A stretch of 64,000 bases of DNA from Allobosea sp. CRIB-10 (GTDB lineage: Bacteria > Pseudomonadota > Alphaproteobacteria > Rhizobiales > Beijerinckiaceae), in the NCBI RefSeq assembly GCF_900112185.1, contig NZ_FOKP01000008.1:1-64000 (forward strand), read 5' to 3'. The notes below the pieces were generated by a model. That model had not been told where the DNA came from and did not search any database. It worked only from the letters and a program-made list of their open reading frames with translations. Positions 17,287 through 25,586 of the stretch are shown here, one piece after another (position 1 is the first letter of the stretch; every line of letters begins with the position of its first letter). The translations under genes and the position numbers were made by a program.

Positions 17287-18161
17287 TGCGCTCGCTCCTC
17301 TTCGTTCCCGGCGACAACCAGAAGAAGCTGCAGAAGGGCCTGGAGAGCGGCGCCGACGCGCTGATCCTCGACCTCGAGGACTCCGTCGCGCTCGACGCCA
17401 AGCCGGCGGCGCGCGAGCTCGCCCGCGATTTCCTCACGGACGTCACCGCCCGCGCAAAGCGCCCGCGCCTGATCGTGCGCGTCAACGCGCTGACCACCGG
17501 CATGACCGAGGCTGACCTCGACGTCGTCATGCAGGGCGGTCCCGACGCGATCATGCTGCCGAAATCCGAAGGCGGCCCGGATCTCAGCCATCTCGCCGCC
17601 CATATCGCCGTGCGAGAAGCTGAATGCGATCTGCCCGACGGCGCGACCAAGATCATCGCCATCGCCACCGAGACCGGCAAGGGCATCTTCGGCCTCGGGA
17701 GCTATGCCGGTGCCAGCCACCGCCTCTCCGGTCTCACCTGGGGGGCGGAGGACCTCTCGGCCGATCTCGGCGCCGAGACCAACCGGCTGGAGAGCGGCAG
17801 CTACACCGATCCCTACAGGATAGCCCGCTCGCTCCTGCTTTTTGCAGCTTCAGCCGCGCAGGTCGACGCGATCGACACCGTCTTCACCGCCTTCCGCGAC
17901 GAATCGGCCTTGCGCGCCGAATGCCTCGCCGCGCGCCGCGACGGCTTCACCGGCAAGATGGCGATCCACCCGGCGCAGGTGCCTGTCATCAACGAGGTCT
18001 TCTCGCCCTCGCCCGAATCGCTCGCCCGGGCCGAGGCGATCATCAAGCTCTTCGACGAGAACCCCGGCCTCGGCGTGATCGGACTCGACGGCGAAATGCT
18101 CGACCGCCCGCATCTGATGCGCGCCCGCCGCTTGAAGGCACGCGCGCAGAAGCCTGGCTGA
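17286..18161 (+). CDS. HpcH/HpaI aldolase/citrate lyase family protein (CitE-like CoA-ester lyase)
   Basis: A 291-residue TIM-barrel lyase of the CitE/malyl-CoA lyase superfamily. It begins with MRSLLFVPGDNQKKLQKGL, followed by ALILDLEDSVALDAKPAAR with the Mg-binding/CoA-loop acids. A catalytic-region arginine lies in PRLIVRVNALTTG, and the second metal acid is in TWGAEDLSADLGAE near residue 155. The family cleaves or forms C-C bonds in malyl-, methylmalyl- or citryl-CoA. No citrate lyase CitD/CitF genes are present, so a stand-alone CoA-ester lyase is more likely. It is translationally coupled to the MaoC gene and the pair probably acts on one intermediate. Confidence 0.92.
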   Translation: MRSLLFVPGDNQKKLQKGLESGADALILDLEDSVALDAKPAARELARDFLTDVTARAKRPRLIVRVNALTTGMTEADLDVVMQGGPDAIMLPKSEGGPDLSHLAAHIAVREAECDLPDGATKIIAIATETGKGIFGLGSYAGASHRLSGLTWGAEDLSADLGAETNRLESGSYTDPYRIARSLLLFAASAAQVDAIDTVFTAFRDESALRAECLAARRDGFTGKMAIHPAQVPVINEVFSPSPESLARAEAIIKLFDENPGLGVIGLDGEMLDRPHLMRARRLKARAQKPG

Positions 18162-18169
18162 CCTCGGCC

Positions 18170-19729
18170 TCAGGCATCGGACTCGGCGCAGGCGGCCACG
18201 GTGCCGGCCTGCGCCGGGCGCTTGATGCCCCCGAAGATCAGGAAACTGATCGCGGCTAGGATACCGGCGCTGATGCCGCCATAGAGCATCACCCAGCCGA
18301 AGCCCTGCACCAGCGCCGCATGCACGCCAGCACCGGACGGATCGTGCTGCGCCAGCGCCGGATAGGTCTCGCGCAGCGAACCGAGATTCCCCGCGGCGAT
18401 CGAGGAGGCCAGTGCTTGAAGCTGCAGTCGATCGAAGGCGGTCGCAATGTCGCCCGGCAACGACCATATGATGCCTTCGACCAAAATCAGCCCCATCACC
18501 GCGATGTTGATCGCAAGCGCGATCAGCCGCGCACTGATGTCGATGCCTGAGGCCATGCCCGCGCGATCGCTCGGAACCGATCCCGTGGTCGTATTGGTCA
18601 CGGCCGGATTGGTCAGGCCAAGGCCGATCCCGGACAGCAACGCGCCGGGCAGCAGCGTCATCCAGCTCGCCTCGGCAAGGCTGCTGCCGAACCACATCGC
18701 GATGAAGCCGGCGCCCATTGCAAGCATGCCCATGGGAATGGCGACCTGCGGGCCATGACGCCGCAGCAAATGGTCGGACACGGGCGGCATCAACATGAAC
18801 GGCACTGTGTAGGCCAGCAGCAGCAGCCCGGCTGCCTCGCTCCCAAGGCCGAGCCCGCTCTGAAAGTAGATCGGCAGATAGATGATGAACGGCCAGTAGC
18901 TGAAATTCATGCCGATGCAGCCGATGATCGCGCCGCTGAAGCGGCGGATCCGGAACACCGAGAAGTCGAACATCGGCTGCGCCGCGCGCTTCTCCACTAT
19001 GAGGAAGGCAACGAAGCTGGCGAAAGCCAGGCCGGCAAGGCCGAGCGCCCTGGCAGCGCCGAGCTCGGCCCCCTGCGTGATCACATAGGCAAAGCCGAAG
19101 ACCGCCAGGGTCAGGGTGACGATGCCGGCGACGTCGAGCGTCTTGGCCTGCGGATCCCGCGATTCGCAGATACCGATCGCAGCCGGCGCCAGTGCCAGGA
19201 CGGTCAGCGGGACATGGACCAGGAAGACCCATTGCCAGCCTGCCAGGCTCGCGATCAGGCCGCCGATCACCGGGCCGAAGCCGAGCCCGACCCCGGTGAC
19301 GACGCCCCAGATGGTGAAGGCCCTGCCCCGCTCGCGCCCCTCCGGGAACTGATGAGAGATGATGGCGACGGCGCAGGTGAGCATGGCGCCGCCGGCCATG
19401 CCCTGCAGGAACCGGCCGGCGATCAGGATCGCGGCGTTCGGCGCCAGCCCGCAGATCAGCGACGTCACGCCGAAGGACGCGGTCGTCGCGACGAAGAGGC
19501 GCTTGCGGCCATAGCGGTCCGCCAGCGTTCCCGTCGCCATCAGCACCGCCGTGCAGGCGATGGTGTAGGCGTTCATGATCCATTGCAGTGCCTTGAAATC
19601 GGCCGGCAGCACCGCTTCCAGCGTTGGCAGGATGACCGGCACGCTGGAGATTTCGAGGCCGAACATCAACGTCGCCAGACAGGCGCCGGCCAAAGCCAAG
19701 GCATTTCGTGAGGATGGAGAGATCGCCAT
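18170..19729 (-). CDS. MFS transporter, DHA2 (EmrB/QacA) family
   Basis: A 519-residue inner-membrane protein with about 14 hydrophobic helices, the hallmark of the DHA2 drug:H+ antiporters. Motif A is visible as GTLADRYGRKRLFVAT after helix 2, and motif C-like Gly/Pro repeats as WGVVTGVGLGFGPVIGGLIA in helix 5. AAAGG precedes ATG 19729. It is divergent from a LysR regulator starting 130 bases away and is its probable target. Export of drugs or metabolites is inferred from family; no membrane-fusion partner is adjacent. Confidence 0.93.
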   Translation of the reverse strand: MAISPSSRNALALAGACLATLMFGLEISSVPVILPTLEAVLPADFKALQWIMNAYTIACTAVLMATGTLADRYGRKRLFVATTASFGVTSLICGLAPNAAILIAGRFLQGMAGGAMLTCAVAIISHQFPEGRERGRAFTIWGVVTGVGLGFGPVIGGLIASLAGWQWVFLVHVPLTVLALAPAAIGICESRDPQAKTLDVAGIVTLTLAVFGFAYVITQGAELGAARALGLAGLAFASFVAFLIVEKRAAQPMFDFSVFRIRRFSGAIIGCIGMNFSYWPFIIYLPIYFQSGLGLGSEAAGLLLLAYTVPFMLMPPVSDHLLRRHGPQVAIPMGMLAMGAGFIAMWFGSSLAEASWMTLLPGALLSGIGLGLTNPAVTNTTTGSVPSDRAGMASGIDISARLIALAINIAVMGLILVEGIIWSLPGDIATAFDRLQLQALASSIAAGNLGSLRETYPALAQHDPSGAGVHAALVQGFGWVMLYGGISAGILAAISFLIFGGIKRPAQAGTVAACAESDA

Positions 19730-19858
19730 GACGAGACCTTTCGGGTTCGATCCGCATCGCTCGGGATCGAGGAAGGCCTCTCGTCTAGGGAGAGCTTCGG
19801 CATGATAGAAATGATTTAATTTCGCAGTTTTCAGTTCCTATGATAATAAATCTGGATC
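19730..19858. promoter_or_regulatory. divergent MFS/LysR control region
   Basis: The 129 bases between the MFS and LysR starts include an A+T-rich block (about 19801-19858) that stands out from the surrounding GC-rich sequence. Such a block with a T-N11-A style motif is where a LysR protein would bind to regulate itself and the divergent exporter. No exact operator is claimed. Confidence 0.45.
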
Positions 19859-20827
19859 ATGGATTTTGCTCCCGAGCTGTTGCGCGCGCTCGTCGCCGTC
19901 GCCGAGGCCGGCGGGTTCACCCGCGCGGCGGAGCGCTTGCACCTGACGCAATCGGCGGTCAGCCATCAAATCCGCCGGCTGGAGGACCAGATCGGTACGC
20001 CGCTCTTCGTCCGGACTACGCGCAAGCTGGCGCTGACCGAGGACGGCGAGGAGTTCCTGCACCATGCCAGGCAGATCTTGCAGGCCCATGCCGCCCTGAG
20101 CCGGCGCTTCCAGGCGTCCTCGCTCGCAGGCTCGGTTCGTTTCGGCGTGCCGGAGAACTTCCTCGGCGATGAGCTCCCGCATTTGCTGAGCCGCTTCGCC
20201 CGCACCTTCTCGGCCGTGCGCCTGGAGGCCTCGGTCAGCGTCTGCCAGGATTTCAGCGCCAGGATCGAGAGCGGCGAGCTCGACCTCGCCGTGGCGATGC
20301 GCCGGGCCGGCGAAACCGGCGGGGCCGTGCTGCGCCGATCGCGCTATGTCTGGGCCGCGGCCGAGGACTTTGCGGTTCCGCCGGGCTCGTCGCTGCCGCT
20401 GGCGCTGTCAAACCCGCCCTGCCTCTGCCGTACGGTCGCCGTCGAGGCGCTGGCCGGCTCCAACGTCGAATGGCATATCGGCTTCACCTCGGCCAATCTG
20501 CACGGGCTGCGGGCGGCGATGCTAGCAGGGCTCGGCGCCTCGATCATCGCCGATGACGAGGTCGAGCCGGGCATGAAGGTTCTTGCGCCGAGCTATGGCA
20601 TGCCGCCGCTGCCCGATCTGGAGTTCGCGCTGATCTGGTCCGCCGGCGGCAAGACGCCATGCGCGCGCGAGCTCGGCCGGCTGATCGCCGACGCGGCGAG
20701 GAGCTTTGGCGGGCCCGTGATCCATAGGTCGACACGGCTCAAGGCGATCACTGACAATCCGGTTCAGCCGAAGGGGCACTCACCGATTCTGCCGATTCAG
20801 TTTTTCCCGCCCCTTGATGGGACGTGA
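19859..20827 (+). CDS. LysR family transcriptional regulator
   Basis: A 322-residue LysR-type regulator. The winged helix-turn-helix occupies the first 60 residues (ELLRALVAVAEAGGFTRAAE, then LHLTQSAVSHQIRRLEDQIG). A periplasmic-binding-like effector domain follows (about 90-295), with SVRFGVPENFLGDELPHLLS starting the first lobe. It is transcribed divergently from the MFS exporter, the classical regulator/efflux layout, so it probably controls that gene in response to an unknown ligand. It ends 22 bases from the convergent small membrane gene. Confidence 0.94.
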   Translation: MDFAPELLRALVAVAEAGGFTRAAERLHLTQSAVSHQIRRLEDQIGTPLFVRTTRKLALTEDGEEFLHHARQILQAHAALSRRFQASSLAGSVRFGVPENFLGDELPHLLSRFARTFSAVRLEASVSVCQDFSARIESGELDLAVAMRRAGETGGAVLRRSRYVWAAAEDFAVPPGSSLPLALSNPPCLCRTVAVEALAGSNVEWHIGFTSANLHGLRAAMLAGLGASIIADDEVEPGMKVLAPSYGMPPLPDLEFALIWSAGGKTPCARELGRLIADAARSFGGPVIHRSTRLKAITDNPVQPKGHSPILPIQFFPPLDGT

Positions 20828-20849
20828 CGAGCGACCTCAGGAACAGCCC

Positions 20850-21035
20850 TCACCTGATCTGCCGGCAGTGATGCCGCGCCGCGCTCGCCAGGCACTCCTG
20901 CGCCTTCCTGGCGGCGTCGAGTTCGCGCAGCAGCCAGAACCCTGCCCCGACCATCACCAGCACGGCGATGATCGCGAGCAGGTTCACGGTCATGCGCCAT
21001 TGCTCGTCCGGCTCCTCGTCCCGGGGCCGGACCAT
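20850..21035 (-). CDS. small single-helix membrane protein
   Basis: A 61-residue protein with a charged N-terminus, one transmembrane helix (VNLLAIIAVLVMVGAGFWLL, residues 17-36) and a basic Cys-containing tail (AQECLASAARHHCRQIR). No family is recognised. It starts 5 bases after the stop of the flavin reductase gene, with GGAGG about ten bases upstream of its ATG, so it is the last gene of that operon. Orientation with the tail outside the membrane is inference. It is probably real given spacing and ribosome site. Confidence 0.65.
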   Translation of the reverse strand: MVRPRDEEPDEQWRMTVNLLAIIAVLVMVGAGFWLLRELDAARKAQECLASAARHHCRQIR

Positions 21036-21040
21036 GGCCT

Positions 21041-21646
21041 TCAGCCTCCGGCCGGACGGGTGATCGAGAACAACTCCGTGACCTCGGCGTAATCGCTATA
21101 GCCGCAACGTGCGATCGGGTTGGCCTTGGCCGTATCGAACCTACCGTCATGGACGAAGGTTTCGTCGATATAAGTCGCGACGACCTGACCGATGACCATC
21201 CAGCGCGGCACGTCGTTGCCGTCGAGGTCCCGAAGCTGCTGGATCGAGAGCAGCTTGCATTCGAGTGCGGCGGGACTTGCTGCCACCCGCGGCGGCTTGA
21301 CGATGCGGGACGGCGCCATCTCCAGCCCGGCATGAGCGTATTCGCTTGTCCCCCGCGGCAGCGGCGCCGAGGTCAGGTTCATCTGCTGGTCGAGCGCCTT
21401 GGTGACCAGGCTGCAGGTGAACTCGCCGGTCTCCTCGATGAAGGCGACGGCATCCTTCTTGTTCTCGGAGGAAAACATCACGATGTTCGGCCGCGACGAG
21501 ATCGCGTTGAAGAAGCTGTAGGGCGAGAGATTGACCTCGCCCTTGGCGTTGACCGCGCTGATCCAGCCGATCGGCCGGGGCGTCACGATCGCCTTGAACG
21601 GATCGTGCCGGAAGTCGAGATCGCGCCCCTCATCGGTGTAATACAT
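21041..21646 (-). CDS. flavin reductase family protein
   Basis: A 201-residue FMN-binding split-barrel protein of the flavin reductase-like family. Typical blocks are FKAIVTPRPIGWISAVNAKG near residue 20 and NLSPYSFFNAISSRPNIVMF near 45, which form the flavin pocket, and FTCSLVTKALDQQMNLTSAP near 85. Members reduce flavin with NAD(P)H for partner monooxygenases or act as flavoproteins with unknown substrate. Start ATG 21646 fits the family; a longer reading is unsupported. It lies 5 bases after the nitroreductase stop and 5 bases before the small membrane gene, forming a three-gene operon of redox enzymes. Confidence 0.9.
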   Translation of the reverse strand: MYYTDEGRDLDFRHDPFKAIVTPRPIGWISAVNAKGEVNLSPYSFFNAISSRPNIVMFSSENKKDAVAFIEETGEFTCSLVTKALDQQMNLTSAPLPRGTSEYAHAGLEMAPSRIVKPPRVAASPAALECKLLSIQQLRDLDGNDVPRWMVIGQVVATYIDETFVHDGRFDTAKANPIARCGYSDYAEVTELFSITRPAGG

Positions 21647-21651
21647 CGCGC

Positions 21652-22221
21652 TCACCCCTCGAACCGGCTGACGATGGCGGAAAGGTCGGGCCGCTCGCGG
21701 TCGGCCGGGCGGCCATCGGCCTTGCCGAGATGGACGAAGCCGGCGATGCGCTCGTCCGGCGCCAGCCCGAAGGCATCGAGCACCTTGCGATCGAAGGCGA
21801 ACCAGTTGGTCAGCCAGGAGCCGTTGAAGCCGAGCGCCTCGGCCGCGATCAGCATGTTCATGCAGACCGCACCGGCCGAGAGCTCCTGCTCCCATTCCGG
21901 GATCTTCTCGTGCTTGCGGGCGCGCGAGACGACGGCGATCACCAGCGGAGCGTGGAGCAGACGCTTGCGCTCGAACGCGACCTTCTCCTCGTCGGCCTGC
22001 GGGTTGCGCTCCTTGAAGACGGCTTCGACGATCTGCGCCGCCCTCTCCTTGGCCGCCCCGGAGAAGACGACGAAGCGCCAGGGTGCGAGCTTGCCATGAT
22101 CAGGGACGCGCGCCGCCACGGTCAGAATCTCGCGCAGTTGCGCGTCGTCAGGGCCAGGGGCGGAGAGAAATTGCGGTGGTACCGAGCGACGGAGCTTGAG
22201 CAGGGAGAGCGTGTCGGTCAT
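21652..22221 (-). CDS. nitroreductase family protein (YdjA-like)
   Basis: A 189-residue FMN-dependent oxidoreductase. The N-terminus LSLLKLRRSVPPQFLSAPGP holds the FMN-phosphate Arg/Ser residues. VPDHGKLAPWRFVVFSG near residue 40 and SAGAVCMNMLIAAEALGFNG near 115 match the short YdjA/TdsD branch, which acts as a compact dimer. The physiological substrate is not known; the family reduces nitro compounds and quinones in vitro. ATG 22221 is chosen because it starts the conserved first helix. It is the first gene of an operon with the flavin reductase and small membrane genes. Confidence 0.92.
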   Translation of the reverse strand: MTDTLSLLKLRRSVPPQFLSAPGPDDAQLREILTVAARVPDHGKLAPWRFVVFSGAAKERAAQIVEAVFKERNPQADEEKVAFERKRLLHAPLVIAVVSRARKHEKIPEWEQELSAGAVCMNMLIAAEALGFNGSWLTNWFAFDRKVLDAFGLAPDERIAGFVHLGKADGRPADRERPDLSAIVSRFEG

Positions 22222-22322
22222 GAACGATCCGGAAGATGGCGCGGCCGCGGGATGATGTTCCCCAGTTAAGGTTTCGCCATGATGAGGACAAGCGAACCTG
22301 CTCCTTCCCCGGTGCAAGGACG

Positions 22323-23279
22323 ATGACGGCGCAGCGCATGTTTCAACGCGACGAGTTCAAGGTTTCGATGGCGCTTCCCGTCACGGCAGCGCGCGCGATG
22401 GTGGCAGCACTGTTTATGTCCTTGTCGGTCTCGGGCCTCGCCATCGCCCAGACACCCGGTGCGGCGCCGTCGTCGACGACGCCCGGCCCCCTCCTGCCAC
22501 CCCTCGCAGCGCCGACGGCACGCCCCGGCCAAGCCATGCTCTCGCTGAGCGCCCAGTTTTCTGGCAACCGCAAGCCGATTCGCTCCGGACTGGTCTGGCG
22601 CGTGCTGACCGAATCCGCCGACGGCTCGCCGCCCAAGATCGTCGCGCGCTCGAACGAGGCCGAGCCCAGCTTCGTGCTCGATCCCGGCGTCTACCTGCTG
22701 CACGCCGCCTATGGCTTCGCCAGCGCGACCAAGCGCGTCACGCTCGGCGCGCAGGGGCTGAGCGACCGGCTCAGCGTCAGCGCCGGCGCACTCTCGCTCG
22801 CCGGCTCGATCGGCGAGACGCCGATCGCACCGGCCCAGCTCAACTTCTCGATCTTCGTGCCGCTGCAGGGCAATTCGGAGGGGCGCCTCGTCGCCTCCAA
22901 CGTCAAGTCCGGCGAGTTGATCCGGTTGCCCGAGGGAACCTATCACATCGTCTCGACCTATGGTGATTCGAACGCCATCCAGCGCTCCGACGTCCGGGTC
23001 GAATCCGGCCAGGTCACCCAGGCGACGCTGCATCACCGCGCCGCGCAGGTGACCTTGAAGCTGGTCGCCGGACCGGGCGGCGAGGCTTTCGCCGGCACCG
23101 CCTTCAGCGTGCTCACACCGGGCGGCGACGTCATCCGCGAGGCGATCGGCGCCTTCCCGCAAGTGATCCTGGCAGAGGGCGACTATGTGTTGATCGCCCG
23201 ACAGGAAGGCCAGGTCTTCTCGCGCGACTTCAAGGTCGAAGCCGGACGCGACCGCGACATCGAAGTGATCGCGCGCTGA
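22323..23279 (+). CDS. exported protein of unknown function with repeated beta-rich segments
   Basis: A 318-residue protein with a signal peptide (hydrophobic VTAARAMVAALFMSLSVSGL, cleavage near AIAQ) and a Pro/Ser/Thr-rich linker (residues 45-70). Beta-strand-rich repeats follow. Recurrent wording such as FVLDPGVYLLHAAYGFASAT, IRLPEGTYHIVSTYGDSNAI and VILAEGDYVLIARQEGQVFS shows three related units built around a P/A-E-G-x-Y core, which resembles carboxypeptidase-regulatory-like or Ig-like folds. No catalytic motif is seen. AAGGA precedes ATG 22323; ATG 22368 is an alternative. It is probably a periplasmic structural or binding protein common in Hyphomicrobiales. Confidence 0.75.
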   Translation: MTAQRMFQRDEFKVSMALPVTAARAMVAALFMSLSVSGLAIAQTPGAAPSSTTPGPLLPPLAAPTARPGQAMLSLSAQFSGNRKPIRSGLVWRVLTESADGSPPKIVARSNEAEPSFVLDPGVYLLHAAYGFASATKRVTLGAQGLSDRLSVSAGALSLAGSIGETPIAPAQLNFSIFVPLQGNSEGRLVASNVKSGELIRLPEGTYHIVSTYGDSNAIQRSDVRVESGQVTQATLHHRAAQVTLKLVAGPGGEAFAGTAFSVLTPGGDVIREAIGAFPQVILAEGDYVLIARQEGQVFSRDFKVEAGRDRDIEVIAR

Positions 23280-23294
23280 GACGATCGTCGTCGC

Positions 23295-23357
23295 GAGCGC
23301 AGCGAAGCGATCCAGAAGGGCTCGCTCGAGGTCCCTCTGGATTTCGCCGCTACGCTC
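23295..23357. repeat. inverted repeat between convergent genes
   Basis: GAGCGCAGCG...ATCCAGA at 23295-23316 pairs imperfectly with TCTGGATTTCGCCGCTACGCTC at 23336-23357. The wording (gagcgcagcgaagcgatccag) is the familiar GC-rich dispersed repeat of Hyphomicrobiales chromosomes. It sits between two facing stop codons and could act as a two-way terminator. Confidence 0.6.
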
Positions 23358-23376
23358 CTTGCAATGTCGGCAAGTC

Positions 23377-24207
23377 TCAATTCGTCGGCTTGCCGGGCTC
23401 GCGCCCCTCGCCGAGCTCCGCGACGATGCCGTCGGCAAGACGAATGCCGAGGCAGCGATAGCCGGCTTCGACCACCTGGAGCCCGTCCATGCCGACGATC
23501 TCCTCCTCGCTGAACTGCTTCGAGCCCGACCAGCTCTTCATCATGCCATAGCGCGGGAAGATCGGAACTCCGCTCTCGCTCGCCGTCTTCGCCAGCACCG
23601 CGCGGTAATCGTCGTATTTGGGGTAGCGCCCTTCGCGCGGCAGCCAGGGCATGTCCATCAAGACGAGATCGATCCCGGCCTCGTGCAGCTTGTGGGTGCC
23701 CTTGCGCAGGATCTTCGCCAGCTTCTCTTCGCCGATGTCGCGAATGGCGTCGTTCACCCCCGTCTGCCAAATCACCAGAGACGGCTTCTCGGGGATGACC
23801 TCGGCCTCGAGCCGCAGATACATCTCATAGGCCGATTGGCCGCCGACGCCGAGATTGAGCACCTTGATCTCACGCCCAGGCAGGCGCCGGCGCAATTCGG
23901 CTTCGAGAACGGCAGGGTAGCTGCGGTCGGGATCGCTCGCACCGGTTCCGGCAGTGCTCGATGAACCGAGCGCGACAATGGTGAGCCGGTTGGTTTCGGT
24001 CAGGGCACGTTTCGATGCCGGCAGCGGCGGCTTGAAGGGATGCTGGGCCGAGCTGACGCGGCAGCGTCCCTCGTTCATCGGCGCAAGCGATCGTGGCCCC
24101 GCCTCAGCCGGCAAGGCCGACGCCAGAAGCAAGAGAGCAGCGCTCAGACCGTAGCGGCCTGCTCGCGCGGGGCGCTGGCGGCGCGTGCCGTGAGCGTCTT
24201 GTACCAC
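23377..24207 (-). CDS. SGNH/GDSL hydrolase family protein, exported
   Basis: A 276-residue protein of the SGNH hydrolase fold. Block I with the nucleophile is TIVALGSSSTAGTGASDPDR. The oxyanion residues appear in LNLGVGGQSAYE (block II Gly) and IWQTGVNDAI (block III Asn). The block V position, usually Asp-x-x-His, reads MDGLQVVEAGY, so the catalytic His appears replaced by Gln. A hydrophobic leader (YGLSAALLLLASALPAEA) precedes the mature domain. GTG 24207 with AGGAA upstream is preferred; an ATG at 24273 is also possible. The gene overlaps the 3' end of the OpgC-type gene by 64 bases with this start, so the two are likely co-expressed; SGNH and OpgC-type proteins are both linked to acyl groups on glycans. 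Confidence 0.85.
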   Translation of the reverse strand: MVQDAHGTRRQRPARAGRYGLSAALLLLASALPAEAGPRSLAPMNEGRCRVSSAQHPFKPPLPASKRALTETNRLTIVALGSSSTAGTGASDPDRSYPAVLEAELRRRLPGREIKVLNLGVGGQSAYEMYLRLEAEVIPEKPSLVIWQTGVNDAIRDIGEEKLAKILRKGTHKLHEAGIDLVLMDMPWLPREGRYPKYDDYRAVLAKTASESGVPIFPRYGMMKSWSGSKQFSEEEIVGMDGLQVVEAGYRCLGIRLADGIVAELGEGREPGKPTN

Positions 24208-25307
24208 GAGAGAAATGTTCCTAGCCCGAGCAGGATGGTAATCCCGCCCAACGTCACGAGCAACTGGACCCAAAGGGTGAAGGAGGTCTCCGCAAGGATG
24301 ATCTGCCCGGCGATCGCCAGGACGATACCCGCGCAGAACACTTCGAGCGAATGCCGCCCTAGCGCAGCGAGCCGCCGGCCGGCCAGTCCGCTCAGCATGG
24401 CCGCATCGGACCGCACGAAGCGCAGCACCAGCCAGGCCAGCGCCGCCAGATGCGCGACGCGCGGCCAGGCAAGATTGGTCTTGTCGGTGCCGATCTGCAG
24501 GCTGTCGATCCAGTCGTTCATAAAGGCGATGCCGAACGGATTGCCCGAGGACAGCTTCACCATCGCGGCGAACAGCAAGACGGCCCCCGCCGCGATATCG
24601 AGCAGGCGCAGCTTCGGCATGCTCGCCCCGACGAGACCGAGGCGGCCGATGACGACGCCGAGCGTGAACAGCAACTGCCAGGCGAAGGGGTTGAAGAACC
24701 AGCCCCCCTCGCCCGGATGGTTGGGCAGGTTAAGGCCGAGATGGGTCGCGCCCTGCCAGATCGCGACCGAGATCGCGAGCGCCGCGAGCGGGCTCGTCCG
24801 GGCGGTGACGTAGATCAGTGGAAAGGCCGCCAACAGCACGATGTAGAGCGGCAGGACGTCGAGATAATAGGGCTGGTAGATCAGTCCCAGCGCATTGACG
24901 ATCGCCGCCGGCGTGTCGCTGAAGAAGGGCTGGATGTTGATCGCCTCGACATAGAGCGCGTTCTGGGTGCGCACCACCGCCGTCGCGACGATGCCGCAGA
25001 CCAACACGAACAGCGCCAGATGCGCGATGTAGAGCGTCCAGATCCGAGCGCCGACCTTGAGCGAGCCGACGAAGAGCCCGCGCTGGTCGATCAGCCTGCC
25101 ATAGGCGAAGGCGGCCGAGATGCCGGCCAGCAGCACGAAGACGTCGGCGGCGTCGGAGAAGCCGTAATTGTGCGGCATCGCGGCCGAGACGATGTTGCCC
25201 GGCATGTGGTTGACGAAGATGACGAGCAGGATCAGGCCGCGGATCACGTCGATGCGCAGGTCGCGGCCGGGCGAAGCCGCTTCGCGGGGCCCCTTTCCGA
25301 ACAGCAT
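24144..25307 (-). CDS. OpgC family membrane acyltransferase
   Basis: A 387-residue polytopic inner-membrane protein of the OpgC/acyltransferase-3-like family. It has about ten helices and the family's opening block DLRIDVIRGLILLVIFVNHMPG with the catalytic-region His. An ADVFVLLAGISAAFAYGRL segment follows helix 2. OpgC succinylates periplasmic glucans, but homologues acylate various glycans, so the substrate is open. Start ATG 25307 is chosen; longer GTG and ATG readings back to 25373 are possible and lack family support. The SGNH hydrolase gene follows directly and overlaps, which suggests a modification/removal pair for an acylated envelope glycan. Confidence 0.87.
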   Translation of the reverse strand: MLFGKGPREAASPGRDLRIDVIRGLILLVIFVNHMPGNIVSAAMPHNYGFSDAADVFVLLAGISAAFAYGRLIDQRGLFVGSLKVGARIWTLYIAHLALFVLVCGIVATAVVRTQNALYVEAINIQPFFSDTPAAIVNALGLIYQPYYLDVLPLYIVLLAAFPLIYVTARTSPLAALAISVAIWQGATHLGLNLPNHPGEGGWFFNPFAWQLLFTLGVVIGRLGLVGASMPKLRLLDIAAGAVLLFAAMVKLSSGNPFGIAFMNDWIDSLQIGTDKTNLAWPRVAHLAALAWLVLRFVRSDAAMLSGLAGRRLAALGRHSLEVFCAGIVLAIAGQIILAETSFTLWVQLLVTLGGITILLGLGTFLSWYKTLTARAASAPREQAATV

Positions 25308-25586
25308 CAGGCGCCAGAATCCGCTCACGTCACCACCGCATCCACCTGCACGGCCTGTGAGGCGGCCGCACATTCGTTCATCTACCGTTCATCTTAACAT
25401 TGTGTTGCGAGCAAGGCTCCGCAGCAGCGGATCACAAGCCTGTGCGCCAACGTGAAGGACGAGCTTGGGTTCGGCGGTAGCGGGCGCCCGCAGCGCCGCG
25501 ATCCGTCATTGGCTTCAACGGCCTTTAGCGGATCGCATCACTATTGAACGGGCGATGGCATGTCCTGGGCGAGCGGCGGAGCTGCG

